Assembly (NCBI RefSeq): GCF_002019705.1
Contig: NZ_KV917377.1
Location: 1,672,565 to 1,736,564, forward strand
Direction of reading: 5' to 3'
Origin: Shouchella patagoniensis
GTDB lineage: Bacteria; Bacillota; Bacilli; Bacillales; Bacillaceae_D
DNA length: 64,000 bases
In this document: piece after piece, positions 16,726 to 26,875 of the stretch
How positions within the stretch are numbered: the stretch's first letter is position 1
Layout of the letters: the number at the start of each line of letters is the position of its first letter
Program-made: the position numbers and the translations under genes
Notes under the pieces: model-generated
What the model was told of the DNA's origin: nothing
Database searches by the model: none
Seen by the model: the letters and a program-made list of their open reading frames with translations, nothing else

Positions 16726-18726
16726 TTAACGAGCAAATTCATAAATCTTCTTTATCTTATCAAGTAATTCTCCACTTCGAACACCTTCTTGCATCATTGC
16801 AATTAGTAAGTCTGGATCATCTCGGTTGTAACTAACAACCCAACCTAATACATCATCACCAGATTCTCCTTGGGCTCCACTAAGTTCAGCCGTTCCCGTT
16901 TTAGCTGCTAATGAATAGTCGTCAATTTGCATTGAATGAGCTGTTCCAGTTGGACTTGACACAACTTGCTCTAAAGCTTGATCTATCCACTTGGCTGTTT
17001 CAGCTGAGATCGATTCTTTCCAAGTAACAGCTGTCTCTTCGTCTTGATCAAGTATCGGTTGAATAATTGCCCCCTCATTTAAGAAAGGTGTATACATAGT
17101 TGCTAAATGTAAAGGATTCACTTGTACCTGCCCTTGACCATATCCGCTGTCGGCTAATTGGATATCTGAGGAAAAGCCATCCTCTTCAGTTAACGTTGAT
17201 TGTTTAAATGGATATAAATAATCAATTGTTTCATAGAACCCAAATGATTCAGCCCATTCTTGCATTGAGTCTCCCCCTAACTCCAGAGCCACATTTGCAA
17301 AATAGATGTTATCTGAATAAACAAGCGCATCTGTTAAATCAACAGGCCCCCCAGGATCCGTAACACGACGAACTGAATAATCCCCCCAATCTGAATCATC
17401 TGGCTGCCACTCTTTCCCACTCACCGCAATTGTATCTTCTGGTACCAGCGTTCCCTGTTCTAATCCAAATGCTGCAGTCAATGGCTTCATTGTCGACCCT
17501 GGTGAGAACGAATAGTAAAAACGATTAAGCATGGGCTCGTCTTCATTTTCATCTAGCTCTTCACTTTGACTGCTCGTCAAACCTAAAGCCATAAGATTTG
17601 GATCATAACTTGGCGAACTAACAAGAGCGAGTGTTTCCCCAGTCTTTGGATGAAGAGCCACGGCGGTTCCAGGCTGATTATCAAGTTGCCGGACAATCTC
17701 TTCTTGAATATCCATATCAACAGTCAAATAAAGATCATCACCATCCTCTGCTTCCGTTTCAGCAAGCGTTGCTTTACGAGAACCGTCAGCGCCTCGCGTA
17801 ATTAATTCAGCTCCAATATATCCACGAAGACGTTCTTCTTGAGCAGACTCTAGTCCTGTTTGTCCTATTATTGATTGACTATCATAACCTAAGCCTTCCC
17901 GATTTTCCAATTGTTCAGCGGTTATCTGTTTTACGTATCCAGTTAAATGTGCCGCACTTGATCCAAAAGGATATACTCTACCTGGATCTAAACGATATGT
18001 AAGTCCTGGAATCTCTTCCATTAAATCTTCAATAAATGAGAGTTCCGCTTCAGGTAATTGGGTGATTGGCACAAAACTCTCATCTGTTACCCACCCCTGT
18101 TCTAATCGGTTTTGAATCATATCTTCTGATACATCTAGTCCTTTTGCTATTTGCTCAACTTCACGTTCTTCATCATTCATTCTTCCTGGCACTACTGCGA
18201 CATTTAAAACAACTCCATTAATCGCTAATCCTTGTCCATCAGAAGAAAAGATCTGTCCTCGCTCTGGCTGAAACGTATTAAACTCAACAGTGTCACCAGG
18301 CTGAAGCTCTGGAAAAATCAACTGTGGACTCCATTCAATTTGCCAATTTGTGTCTTCATCTTCCTCGTTTTTTGCAACAACCATCTCTTCATTAAACGAA
18401 TAAGGTCCAGCAACCGTTTCCATTCCCACTTCGATTTGAATCGATTCTAAACGATCATCGTTGTCCTCATCAGGGAAGCTTGCCCGTACAGTAAAATCTG
18501 AAATATATGCGTCATAAATACTCTCATACATTTCAACAAACTCGTCTTCGGCTATTTCTTCTTTTGTTGTGTCAGTAAGCATGCTATACATTTCACTATA
18601 TTCCCTTTGTTCCCAGTGCTCTATGTAGACGGTAACCGCATCTTCAGGCGAAGATTCTGAACACCCAGATAACAGTAACCCTGTTCCAATCATCACTAAA
18701 CCCATTCGCATATAAAATTGCTTCAC
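16726..18726 (-). CDS. pbpC: Class B penicillin-binding protein, PBP3/MecA-like lipoprotein
   Basis: 666 residues, very close to B. subtilis PbpC (PBP3). It has an N-terminal lipobox (GLLLSGCSES), an NTF2-like MecA_N domain (about 28-140), a dimerisation domain (about 150-320) and a transpeptidase domain with SPGSTMKP (serine nucleophile SxxK), SDN in VYSDNIYF and KTGTAE. It cross-links peptidoglycan outside the membrane. PBP3-like enzymes are often low-affinity and contribute to intrinsic beta-lactam tolerance. GTG start after GAGAGGGG. Monocistronic. Confidence 0.93.
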   Translation of the reverse strand: MKQFYMRMGLVMIGTGLLLSGCSESSPEDAVTVYIEHWEQREYSEMYSMLTDTTKEEIAEDEFVEMYESIYDAYISDFTVRASFPDEDNDDRLESIQIEVGMETVAGPYSFNEEMVVAKNEEDEDTNWQIEWSPQLIFPELQPGDTVEFNTFQPERGQIFSSDGQGLAINGVVLNVAVVPGRMNDEEREVEQIAKGLDVSEDMIQNRLEQGWVTDESFVPITQLPEAELSFIEDLMEEIPGLTYRLDPGRVYPFGSSAAHLTGYVKQITAEQLENREGLGYDSQSIIGQTGLESAQEERLRGYIGAELITRGADGSRKATLAETEAEDGDDLYLTVDMDIQEEIVRQLDNQPGTAVALHPKTGETLALVSSPSYDPNLMALGLTSSQSEELDENEDEPMLNRFYYSFSPGSTMKPLTAAFGLEQGTLVPEDTIAVSGKEWQPDDSDWGDYSVRRVTDPGGPVDLTDALVYSDNIYFANVALELGGDSMQEWAESFGFYETIDYLYPFKQSTLTEEDGFSSDIQLADSGYGQGQVQVNPLHLATMYTPFLNEGAIIQPILDQDEETAVTWKESISAETAKWIDQALEQVVSSPTGTAHSMQIDDYSLAAKTGTAELSGAQGESGDDVLGWVVSYNRDDPDLLIAMMQEGVRSGELLDKIKKIYEFAR

Positions 18727-18827
18727 TGCAATGAAACCCCTCTCTTATATATCAATTTCTCATTTCAAAATTCATAAGACAAAATGCTCATTTCTACAAT
18801 AGCATACATATGATAACGCATAAATAA

Positions 18828-18857
18828 AAAGCTTGAAGCATTTCTGCTTCAAGCTTT
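18828..18857 (-). terminator. Terminator overlapping the nitroreductase stop
   Basis: AAAGCTTGAAGCA (18828-18840) pairs with TGCTTCAAGCTTT (18845-18857), followed by TTTATT on the minus strand. Confidence 0.82.
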
Positions 18858-19425
18858 ATTTATTAATGACTGTTAATTTATTTACAATAGACGTTCTACC
18901 TTTTGCTTCTGGTATAAAGTCAGCATAGCCAATCATTAAAGTAGCAACAATTTTCTCTCCAGGTTCCACACCAAGCGCTTCTCTAAAAACAGGATTATAA
19001 ATCCAATCATTTGTACGCCAAATCATACCAATACCTCGGGCCCAAGCCGCAAGCTGGATATTCTGAATCATTGCGCTCACAGCACCATAATCCTCATCCC
19101 AAGTCTTTTGCCTAGGATCCTCTGGCATTACAACAATTAGATGAAGCGGAATTTGTTTAAAGTAGGCCGCCTTCTTTTCCGCTTTTGCTGGAACCGTTCC
19201 ATCGCTCCCCATTTGCGTCTTAAGGTAGGCATTAATAAATGAATCTTTTCCTTCATCAGCATAGAGAAGAAAACGCCACGGCTCGGTCATTTTATGGTTT
19301 GGTGCCCACTTAGCTACTTCTAAAATTTCAATAAGTTCATCAATATCAATTGCATCTTGTTTAAATTTTTTGATAGAGCGACGCCCTTTTATAATCTCAT
19401 CTATTAATAGCGTTTTTTCGTTCAT
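18856..19425 (-). CDS. Nitroreductase-family FMN oxidoreductase (YdjA-like)
   Basis: 189 residues from the ATG at 19425, preceded by AAGGATGA. It has the FMN-binding Arg motif RRSIKKF near the start, WAPNHKMTEPWRF, and the GIGMIWRT...VATLMIGYAD region typical of short YdjA-type nitroreductases. It should be an FMN-dependent NAD(P)H oxidase/reductase with broad substrates. It is the last ordinary chromosomal gene before the phage-tail module. Confidence 0.9.
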   Translation of the reverse strand: MNEKTLLIDEIIKGRRSIKKFKQDAIDIDELIEILEVAKWAPNHKMTEPWRFLLYADEGKDSFINAYLKTQMGSDGTVPAKAEKKAAYFKQIPLHLIVVMPEDPRQKTWDEDYGAVSAMIQNIQLAAWARGIGMIWRTNDWIYNPVFREALGVEPGEKIVATLMIGYADFIPEAKGRTSIVNKLTVINK

Positions 19426-19509
19426 CAAATCATCCTTCATTTATAACATTCTTACTAATTAGTTTAGCGAATGTTCCATTTAAACGCAAGGAATGATTCT
19501 CATTTTCAT

Positions 19510-20280
19510 TTACGCGGTAACAATTGTCGCTTCATATCCCTTACTTTGCAATTCATTAACAAGTGCCACGGCATTCGCACGTACAGAAAATGCGCCAACT
19601 TGTACCCTGAATAATCCACCGCTTTCTGTAATAAGTGCTTCGTATCCATCCGCTCTTAACCTTGCTTGGAGTGCTTCAGCATTTGCTCTGGATGAAAAAG
19701 CACCTGCCTGTACGCGGTAAATCGTTCCGCCTCCACCGCCGCCAGTTTGCAAGTTTAACGCTTGAACTAATCCATTTACATGACCACGTGCTATGCGGGT
19801 TAAAAAGGATGAATCTCTTAATAAAGCAGCATCATTTGCATGATCAATAAATAAATTCTCTGTTAGAATTGCAGGCATAGTAGACGTTCTTAAAACCGCA
19901 AAGTTTGCAGCTTTCTGCCCACGGTTTACTCCACCAATCTGCTGGATAATCGCCGGATGGATAATGCGCTGAGCATTTACTGAACCCGAGCTTGCACTAG
20001 TGTGGATAAATGACTCGAAGCCTGTACCTCCCCCTGCATTTATATGAATAGACATAAAATAGTCTGCTCCCCAACTGTTTGCCAAATTTGTCCGTTGTGT
20101 AAGTGATACAGCGGTATCACCTGTACGACTCATCCTTACTTCCACATTTTGATACTCTGCTAATAACATATCACGAATCCGCAATGCAATTGTCAGATTT
20201 AAAGTTTTCTCCTGTAAACCATTACCTACAGCGCCAGGATCACTTCCACCGTGCCCTGGATCTAAAAAGATTTTAACCAT
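19510..20280 (-). CDS. N-acetylmuramoyl-L-alanine amidase with SPOR repeats
   Basis: 256 residues. The Amidase_3 domain (about 1-175) has zinc ligands H in DPGHGGSDPG, E in LQEKT and H in SIHINAG, and the catalytic Glu in LTENLF. A Gly linker leads to two SPOR-type repeats (VQAGAFSSRANAEAL, VQVGAFSVRANAVAL) that bind denuded glycan. AGGAGG precedes the ATG; there is no signal peptide. It lies directly downstream of the tail genes on the same strand, so it may be their cell-lysis enzyme. The size and architecture also match the sporulation amidase CwlC. No holin-like gene is visible. I see no sigma-K promoter upstream. Confidence 0.9.
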   Translation of the reverse strand: MVKIFLDPGHGGSDPGAVGNGLQEKTLNLTIALRIRDMLLAEYQNVEVRMSRTGDTAVSLTQRTNLANSWGADYFMSIHINAGGGTGFESFIHTSASSGSVNAQRIIHPAIIQQIGGVNRGQKAANFAVLRTSTMPAILTENLFIDHANDAALLRDSSFLTRIARGHVNGLVQALNLQTGGGGGGTIYRVQAGAFSSRANAEALQARLRADGYEALITESGGLFRVQVGAFSVRANAVALVNELQSKGYEATIVTA

Positions 20281-20534
20281 AGTAATTTCCTCCTTTTATT
20301 AGGTGCTTGTCCCAGCTAGCCGCATTTGCTCTAGCGGTTATATTATTCATATTCAACATAATAGAAGTTTGACAGGGACAAATATTAGAATATATAAAAC
20401 TATTTTTGTCGATTTATATATTGCTATTCTCATCAATTTTTACAAGCAACTCTATATCTAAAGCTTCATCAGATCATTTTCAAACCACTAGATTATGCAA
20501 ATTGAACTAGATTATTTGGCATAAAAAAATAGCC

Positions 20535-20786
20535 TTACTCGGCTTCTTCTGTAGGTGCTTCAAGTCGAGAAATAAATTTTTCTCTAATTAAGTCCACCAA
20601 TGCGACCAATCCTGGCGCCTGAAAATACTCTTCCATCGTTACTTGAACACCACCACTTGCGTTAATTTCGCCTGTTGGATCGGTTACAAAAAAACGTAAA
20701 CGCACTCCTTCAATTCCTTCCTCCGTACTACCATACATAAAATCGACACCTGACACGCGTAAATCTAACTTTTCTACTCCTAACAT
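20535..20786 (-). CDS. Small phage-tail-module protein of unknown function
   Basis: 83 residues, acidic, no membrane segment. Its ATG shares a TAATG overlap with the DUF1617 gene, so it belongs to the tail operon. I do not recognise a family. A short hairpin with T7 (around the stop codon) may end the operon here, leaving the amidase 254 bases downstream with its own or read-through transcription. That 254-base gap holds only AT-rich sequence and no further gene I can support. Confidence 0.75.
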   Translation of the reverse strand: MLGVEKLDLRVSGVDFMYGSTEEGIEGVRLRFFVTDPTGEINASGGVQVTMEEYFQAPGLVALVDLIREKFISRLEAPTEEAE

Positions 20787-21223
20787 TATTCATCATCTCC
20801 CTTTTCTTCTTTTGCTTGCTCAAATGCTTCTACAACCAAAAAGTGTATCTCTGCATCTTCGTTAGACAACTTCTGATCTAAATTCATAATGATTCCTTCT
20901 AATGTTTCTAAAGCTTGCTTGTAATTCGGATTGTCAATTACAAATGATTCCTCAAAGAGTTTTTCTTGCTGCTCCCGAAACTCTGTAGCGGACTCTTGAT
21001 CCTTTAAACGGAAACCACCTCCCTCACTTCGTACCAGTTCACCCTTTGAATCCACTTCTGCATGAGCTTTAAGCAACTCGACCTCTTCAGCCACAATTTC
21101 CTCATGCTGCTTTTTCAGCACATTCACAATACGCATACGGTGAATATTCTCCACACCAGATAATTCAATCCCAACTAAAAACTTTGCTACTCTATCTAAG
21201 TCCTTCTTCAAAATTGTAATCAT
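20786..21223 (-). CDS. DUF1617-like phage protein
   Basis: 145 residues, mostly charged and helical. The N-terminus with alternating hydrophobic positions and the RMRIVNVLKKQHEEIVAEEVELL stretch resemble the DUF1617 family found downstream of tail-fibre genes in Listeria, Bacillus and other siphophages. The start codon overlaps the stop of the tail-tip gene (ATGA), showing coupling. Function unknown; in siphophages these small genes often encode fibre-assembly or baseplate accessory factors. Confidence 0.72.
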   Translation of the reverse strand: MITILKKDLDRVAKFLVGIELSGVENIHRMRIVNVLKKQHEEIVAEEVELLKAHAEVDSKGELVRSEGGGFRLKDQESATEFREQQEKLFEESFVIDNPNYKQALETLEGIIMNLDQKLSNEDAEIHFLVVEAFEQAKEEKGDDE

Positions 21224-24200
21224 GCAATCCGCTCCTCTAATTCGTTTATTTTTCTTTTTAACAACTGGTTTTCAAGCTCTAAAAAAGACACTCGATCAAC
21301 GGTGTCTTCTAATTTAATATCTAGTTCTTGAACCGCTTTTACGGCATAGAATAAAACTCTTCCATCCTCTACACCTAAACCATCTTCTGTTGCAACGCTT
21401 GGACTATCCTCTGAAATGACACCTATATTTAATCTCGGATTCGCTATGCCTGAATTCGGTTCTAAATCAGCTTTCATATAATAAGTAACGATGTTCAAAT
21501 CCTTCATTACATCAAGACCGCTACCAGAAAACTTTTCAATCTGTGTTTTATACGTTCTTGATGAACTCCTTGCAAATTCACTCGCTCTAATCCGTCTATA
21601 GTTAGGCGAATCGTTATTACGAAATGCGGCTGAAGTGACACGAACCTCATTACCCGGTCCCGGAGCTAAATACAAATTGTTACCGCCATTAACTCGCATT
21701 GTGTTTGCTCGGATATCTCGGCAAGCAAGATCTCTATAATAGATAGGTGAGTCTGTAACACCGTTAAAATTCGTGATACGAAGCTCGTTATTGACTAGAG
21801 CATAGATATTGTTCGTTTTAGCTCTTATGTGCCCCTCGTACCAATCGTACGTATGCAGCCTTTTAGCGCTTAACGATCCTGTACCTTTATCACCGTTACC
21901 ATTTGTCGCCCACAGATAAGGTTCGCCAGCCGAAGTTTTCTGGAAGCGTAATCCGCTACCGAAATTCGTATTTGGTGAACCATATGCAATCCATCCATCA
22001 GTATCGCTCGGACTATCGTTATTTTTTACGCCAAACTGATAATGGTTGTTACCAGCTCTCCTGTCATCCCTTGGCATAATTGTTACTACACCGCGTGATG
22101 ATATTATTTTTATATCCCTGTCAGCGTCTAAGATGATATCTCTTAGCTCTGTTTTAATTCCTATGTTCCCTCTGTTAGAAAACAAAGTGAGTCCGCGGAC
22201 AGTTGGTGTATTCCAGCTATCCCCGTTATACATATGACTGAAAAACTCTATGACACCTGACCCGTGGTTTTCATAGTTGGCATTCTCGTCATCATATCCA
22301 CGAAGAAATGTCGATAAGCCAAAATCAGAGAAATAAAGGCGGCGGTCTTCATTGATGTTTTCAGCCATGAAATAGCCATCTGATGCTCGAAGTGATACGG
22401 TATGCGTTTTGGTTGATCCGAACCATGTTCGAGTGTAACGACCGCGTGAATCAAAATAACCACCTTGTATGGTGGTTGTGTTGTTCCCGTTTGTGGATGT
22501 GAAGATCGAACCTGTAATGTTTACAGCATTTAAATTAATCGATCTAATCGTACCAGCCGTGATTTTATCCGCAGTTAAACCAGCTATCTTGGCGCTTTGG
22601 ATTGTTGCTTCTGCAATATGAGCATTTGTGATGATGGCTTCTTGCAAGTTAGCGCGTGTGATCGATGCATTTGCAAGCGCAGCGTTTCCAGCGGTTATTG
22701 ATCCAGCAGCCATCTTGTCGGCTGTGATAGCTCCATCTACGATCAATTGCGCATTGGCACGTCTTCTGACAATGATGTTATCGAAATACATTGAGTTATT
22801 AGCACCAGCAGGATTGTTCCACGTAAACCAAATTCGCACATAAGCAGTGTTTGACGGAACTGTAAAAGTTCCGCTTATTGTAACCCAAGATGAACCTGCA
22901 TTGTTAACACTTGCTACGACTAAGTGAGTCAACGCCCCTTTTTTGGCATCAAAGGTTCTGAAACCGATGCGTGGTGACCTGTTGCCGCTCGTATTGAGCA
23001 TTCTCGTTTCGGCTTCGATATACAACTGTTCACCTGGTGCGACTTTAATGTATCTTTCTTGATAAACGTCTACGTTACCACTAGCCCTAGGTTCAACCCT
23101 CATAGACTGATTAGAACCGTTCCCGTTTGTCCAACTTCTCATATCTTGTACTCTGATATTTGTGCCACTAAACCATCCTAGCGGTACAGTTTCTGGTTTA
23201 TCGTCTTCGAAATCGCTATTATCTGCTAAGTTAGTAAAATCACCAACATTAAGCAATCTAGTGTCAATTTTGACCTGCTCCGGTGTCAGGTTAATAGCAC
23301 TAATAATGCCATCTCTTGATACTTTTTGAGTGATCTGATCGGTTTGAACCGATATTTCCCCCTCTGCCTTGGTCATACGTCCGGCAATACCGTCAACTTC
23401 TGTTTTCGTGGCTCTCAAGTCAATGGAATCAGCTTTTTGATCAATTGCCGTTTTCTGGCTGCTTAATTCGTTTGCAATAGACTTAGATTCAGTAATATCA
23501 ACAATTTGTATATCATCGACCATTACCCAACCCTGTGTTTGGTTCGTGACCATACGAACATCAATTTCATTGACATCACTAGGAACGCGAAACTCCCATT
23601 GGATTTGCATCCATTCTGTTTGGGCGCCGCTCCAACCTCTATCTCCTAACAGCCCACCCGTGATCCTGCCAATACGGAGTTTCTGGTTGTTGGCTGAGCC
23701 GTTGGCATTCGCACTAGTTTTATACCAATAGGAAATACGCAATAAATTCCCCGGCGTTACAACGATAGGTGTTGTTACTGAGTGATTTCTAGTACCAGAC
23801 GAATTTTGGGCAAAATACAGCGATTTACTGCCGCTTTTGCTATCTGTTGATCTCACTTCCCCATTCCCTGTCCAACCAACGCCACCTGCTTCGAAACTAC
23901 CATCCGGGACAAGGTTTGTACCACTGCTTGGTGCGCTCTCTATACGTTCAATTGAAGTGCCAAATCGTTCGGCAGTTAACTCTAAAGAACCTGTTTTGTC
24001 GGTCAACGAGATAACTTCGCCTGTTAAATCATCAACCTTTGTAGTTGTGCTACTAACATTTCCACGTATACCGTTTAGATCAACAGCAAGCTCGGACATT
24101 TTTTGCGTGTAAACTGAGGTGTCGAGTTTATTGCTCTCGATACGATCAACTTGGTCTTGGGAAGCTTTAGCAGAAATAAGACCCGGTAGGACCTCTAAAG

Positions 24201-26853
24201 AAGTTTCTGTTCTTGTTGTACGCTCTTTGAGTGTGCCTATATCTCCGGCAATATCTTCCGGCGCAAAATCCCATTCAGTGGGTTTAGTGCCGCGTTCCAA
24301 TTTTTCTTGCTTTATTTTAATTTGATAGGTCGAAGTCCAACTAACGGGCATTATTCTACCCCTTAATTCTGTGAAGCCTGAACCAGTTGTGTCGTTCGGA
24401 ATAATAGCAGAGAAATGTATTCTCCCATTTGTAGATACCGCCTGATCAACAGCAGACGAATGATTCAAATAAGTCCCATCCGCTCTAAACCAATCAAATC
24501 GAAGTCTCACCCGTTCGCCGTTCGGAATGTCTTGTACGTAAACACTCATAGTAACTGGATCTCCAATCGAAAGTGAAGCCCGATCCATAGGTACTCTAAA
24601 TAACGACGCATAACCCCATTCCCCGACGTTTATAGATTTCAAGTTTTGAGAAGAGCCTATTATTAAGTTCCGACCGCCAATTTCCATATTCCCGAAACTT
24701 GTTTCCAACGTCGTTAAGTTGAAATTAAAAGCATCCGCTCGTTGCTCTAAAGTGGAAGTTCTGGACTTAACCCCTGATACCTCACCAGTAACAGTATTAA
24801 TGTCTGTCGTATGGTCTGAAACCTTTGTATTAATGCCTTGTATACTGGCGTCAATGCTTGTCATTCTTTCTGTATATTCGCCCGTATCAAGCTTTTTATC
24901 AAGGTCGCCCTCAACGCCTTCAATACGCAAGGATAAACCAGTATCTAATATTTCCAAATCTGTATTAATAGTTGATATACCGTCATTTATTGCATTGATT
25001 TGATCATCAGTTGTTCCAAACTTGCCATCAACATAACTTAGTCCTGCTTTGTCCGCTAGATCCTTGCGTATGTCGCCTTCAACACCGTTTATCACCTCAA
25101 CTGCATCAGTAAACTTCCCGTCCACATAATTAAAGCCAGCCTTATCAGCCAGCTCTTGATTGATATGATTTTCAACATGCTGAATTTCTTGATCTGTATA
25201 ATTGCGCGTATCCCGCTCGACTTGATCAAAAACCTCTTGCTTAATTTGATCGATGCCTAGCGATCCGTCTGCTATGATTTGCGCTCTTTCAGACAAACGA
25301 CGCAACTCATTGGCAATATCTTCTCCAAACAAAATGTCATCAGACACAATTCGCGCTGTTGTCGCACTTATTTCCTCTGAAAAAGCAGAGTACGTTTCAT
25401 GGTAATTAAAAGCTCGAACTCTGAAATAGTATTGCTTGTTTGCCTCTCCTTGAAATACATAGCCATTTGCTCTTCCACGGTAAACAAGCGTTTCCGGTGT
25501 ACCAGCAAATCCCTCTACCTCACTAGCGTACACTTCGTAACCAGCTACATAAGTGTTCAAGTAGTTATAATCCCATTCAACCATTACTGCACTAAACAAA
25601 CCTGTCGCCATTACATTTCCTGGTGTTTCAGGAGGGATATCCGGAAAAGAACCCGGGTTAATGGGGCGGCCTGCTTTGTCCCAAACGTGCGCGTTCTCTT
25701 TTACTTTTGCTACAACACGTTGAAGTTCTTGATTGGGATCAGAAAAGAGCGGTAAAAATTCACCGAGCACAATTTCATCATTTGTTGGGTCAAGCAAGTC
25801 TCGCTTTATTTCAATGATTCTTGTGCGTTCTTGAATTTTTGGATACACGTCATCATCCAGTACCGCCACTGTATCTCCAAGGTGTACACGTTCATGTTCA
25901 TAAAGCGATAGACGGAACAAATCGATTACTTTACCTGCGTAATTCACCAATGGAGAAGAGGTCGACTCCAAGTATTCAAACGTCTGTTGCAGTAACTTTT
26001 CAGGATCCTTCTCATCTGATTGTTCATAAATGCCATAGCGATGTCGTTTGCCGTTTTGGTCTGTTCTTCCCCAAATAAGACGGGCGTGTTCGTCCCCAAT
26101 CCAATCTTGACCTTTTGGTTTATCCACAGGGTCTCCATTTTCTTTTTTCCAAACTACGTCTTTAAACGTTAACGGTTCACCAGAATCTCCATTTTCGTTT
26201 TCTTTAGGCTGACCGTACCCTCTAATAGCTGTTTTGACTCCTGTCATGTCAACGGTGCGCTCAATTTCCTTTACATCTTTATCGTATTCAAACCGCTTCC
26301 CCGTGTCGTTTCCTCTTCGAGACAAAATGTCGATGTACCGACCTGCAATTTTGTTTCTGGAAATAGAGACGCGGCATTTTACTTCGCCATGCCATGTATT
26401 AAGCAATTCATTTAAAGCGCTTTTTACATTCGAGCTTTCAATCTTAAACGATGCCTCTCCAAGCGCAGAGACTTCCCCTTTTTGCCAACGGGTTGACGAA
26501 AGTAAATAATCCAATACTTTATCAGCACTTGCCTTCTCGAACACAGCACTTTTCACATATTCATCTAATAATTCATTGATTGCATGCTCACAAATCGCTG
26601 TCTTTAAAGCAACATCTCCGTGGTTATCCTCAACAATCGCAATTTCAAACAATTGGAATTCGTTGTCGTCTTGATCACAAAATGCAACCAAGTTCCCCTC
26701 CATAATTCCAAAAGCATGATCGCTATTAGCTAAAACAGTAAATTCTAGCGAATGAACATTATTTAATTGTTCTGTGTGAATCGCTTCTACCACATGCCGT
26801 TCATCAAGAACGGCAAGCAGTTGCTCTTCACTATTAAACACGAATAGGTTCAT
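21220..26853 (-). CDS. Giant tail-tip/fibre protein (Tal N-terminus, CBM-like modules, S74-type chaperone)
   Basis: 1,877 residues, the largest gene here. The N-terminal 380 residues resemble the prophage endopeptidase tail (Tal) hub. Next come a fibronectin III domain (about 404-501), a long heptad-rich stalk with repeated DKAGLSYVDGKF-type units (about 520-720), three jelly-roll carbohydrate-binding-like modules (about 724-862, 976-1121, 1206-1362; each begins NL...S/DGSFE-like), a beta-repeat fibre (SITAGNAALANASITRANL), and a C-terminal S74-like intramolecular chaperone (about 1739-1877) ending in a coiled coil. It should bind the target cell wall and complete the tail tip. No frameshift was found; the gene looks intact. 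Confidence 0.88.
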   Translation of the reverse strand: MNLFVFNSEEQLLAVLDERHVVEAIHTEQLNNVHSLEFTVLANSDHAFGIMEGNLVAFCDQDDNEFQLFEIAIVEDNHGDVALKTAICEHAINELLDEYVKSAVFEKASADKVLDYLLSSTRWQKGEVSALGEASFKIESSNVKSALNELLNTWHGEVKCRVSISRNKIAGRYIDILSRRGNDTGKRFEYDKDVKEIERTVDMTGVKTAIRGYGQPKENENGDSGEPLTFKDVVWKKENGDPVDKPKGQDWIGDEHARLIWGRTDQNGKRHRYGIYEQSDEKDPEKLLQQTFEYLESTSSPLVNYAGKVIDLFRLSLYEHERVHLGDTVAVLDDDVYPKIQERTRIIEIKRDLLDPTNDEIVLGEFLPLFSDPNQELQRVVAKVKENAHVWDKAGRPINPGSFPDIPPETPGNVMATGLFSAVMVEWDYNYLNTYVAGYEVYASEVEGFAGTPETLVYRGRANGYVFQGEANKQYYFRVRAFNYHETYSAFSEEISATTARIVSDDILFGEDIANELRRLSERAQIIADGSLGIDQIKQEVFDQVERDTRNYTDQEIQHVENHINQELADKAGFNYVDGKFTDAVEVINGVEGDIRKDLADKAGLSYVDGKFGTTDDQINAINDGISTINTDLEILDTGLSLRIEGVEGDLDKKLDTGEYTERMTSIDASIQGINTKVSDHTTDINTVTGEVSGVKSRTSTLEQRADAFNFNLTTLETSFGNMEIGGRNLIIGSSQNLKSINVGEWGYASLFRVPMDRASLSIGDPVTMSVYVQDIPNGERVRLRFDWFRADGTYLNHSSAVDQAVSTNGRIHFSAIIPNDTTGSGFTELRGRIMPVSWTSTYQIKIKQEKLERGTKPTEWDFAPEDIAGDIGTLKERTTRTETSLEVLPGLISAKASQDQVDRIESNKLDTSVYTQKMSELAVDLNGIRGNVSSTTTKVDDLTGEVISLTDKTGSLELTAERFGTSIERIESAPSSGTNLVPDGSFEAGGVGWTGNGEVRSTDSKSGSKSLYFAQNSSGTRNHSVTTPIVVTPGNLLRISYWYKTSANANGSANNQKLRIGRITGGLLGDRGWSGAQTEWMQIQWEFRVPSDVNEIDVRMVTNQTQGWVMVDDIQIVDITESKSIANELSSQKTAIDQKADSIDLRATKTEVDGIAGRMTKAEGEISVQTDQITQKVSRDGIISAINLTPEQVKIDTRLLNVGDFTNLADNSDFEDDKPETVPLGWFSGTNIRVQDMRSWTNGNGSNQSMRVEPRASGNVDVYQERYIKVAPGEQLYIEAETRMLNTSGNRSPRIGFRTFDAKKGALTHLVVASVNNAGSSWVTISGTFTVPSNTAYVRIWFTWNNPAGANNSMYFDNIIVRRRANAQLIVDGAITADKMAAGSITAGNAALANASITRANLQEAIITNAHIAEATIQSAKIAGLTADKITAGTIRSINLNAVNITGSIFTSTNGNNTTTIQGGYFDSRGRYTRTWFGSTKTHTVSLRASDGYFMAENINEDRRLYFSDFGLSTFLRGYDDENANYENHGSGVIEFFSHMYNGDSWNTPTVRGLTLFSNRGNIGIKTELRDIILDADRDIKIISSRGVVTIMPRDDRRAGNNHYQFGVKNNDSPSDTDGWIAYGSPNTNFGSGLRFQKTSAGEPYLWATNGNGDKGTGSLSAKRLHTYDWYEGHIRAKTNNIYALVNNELRITNFNGVTDSPIYYRDLACRDIRANTMRVNGGNNLYLAPGPGNEVRVTSAAFRNNDSPNYRRIRASEFARSSSRTYKTQIEKFSGSGLDVMKDLNIVTYYMKADLEPNSGIANPRLNIGVISEDSPSVATEDGLGVEDGRVLFYAVKAVQELDIKLEDTVDRVSFLELENQLLKRKINELEERIA

Positions 26854-26875
26854 TAATTTCCCCCCTTCCTTTGCT

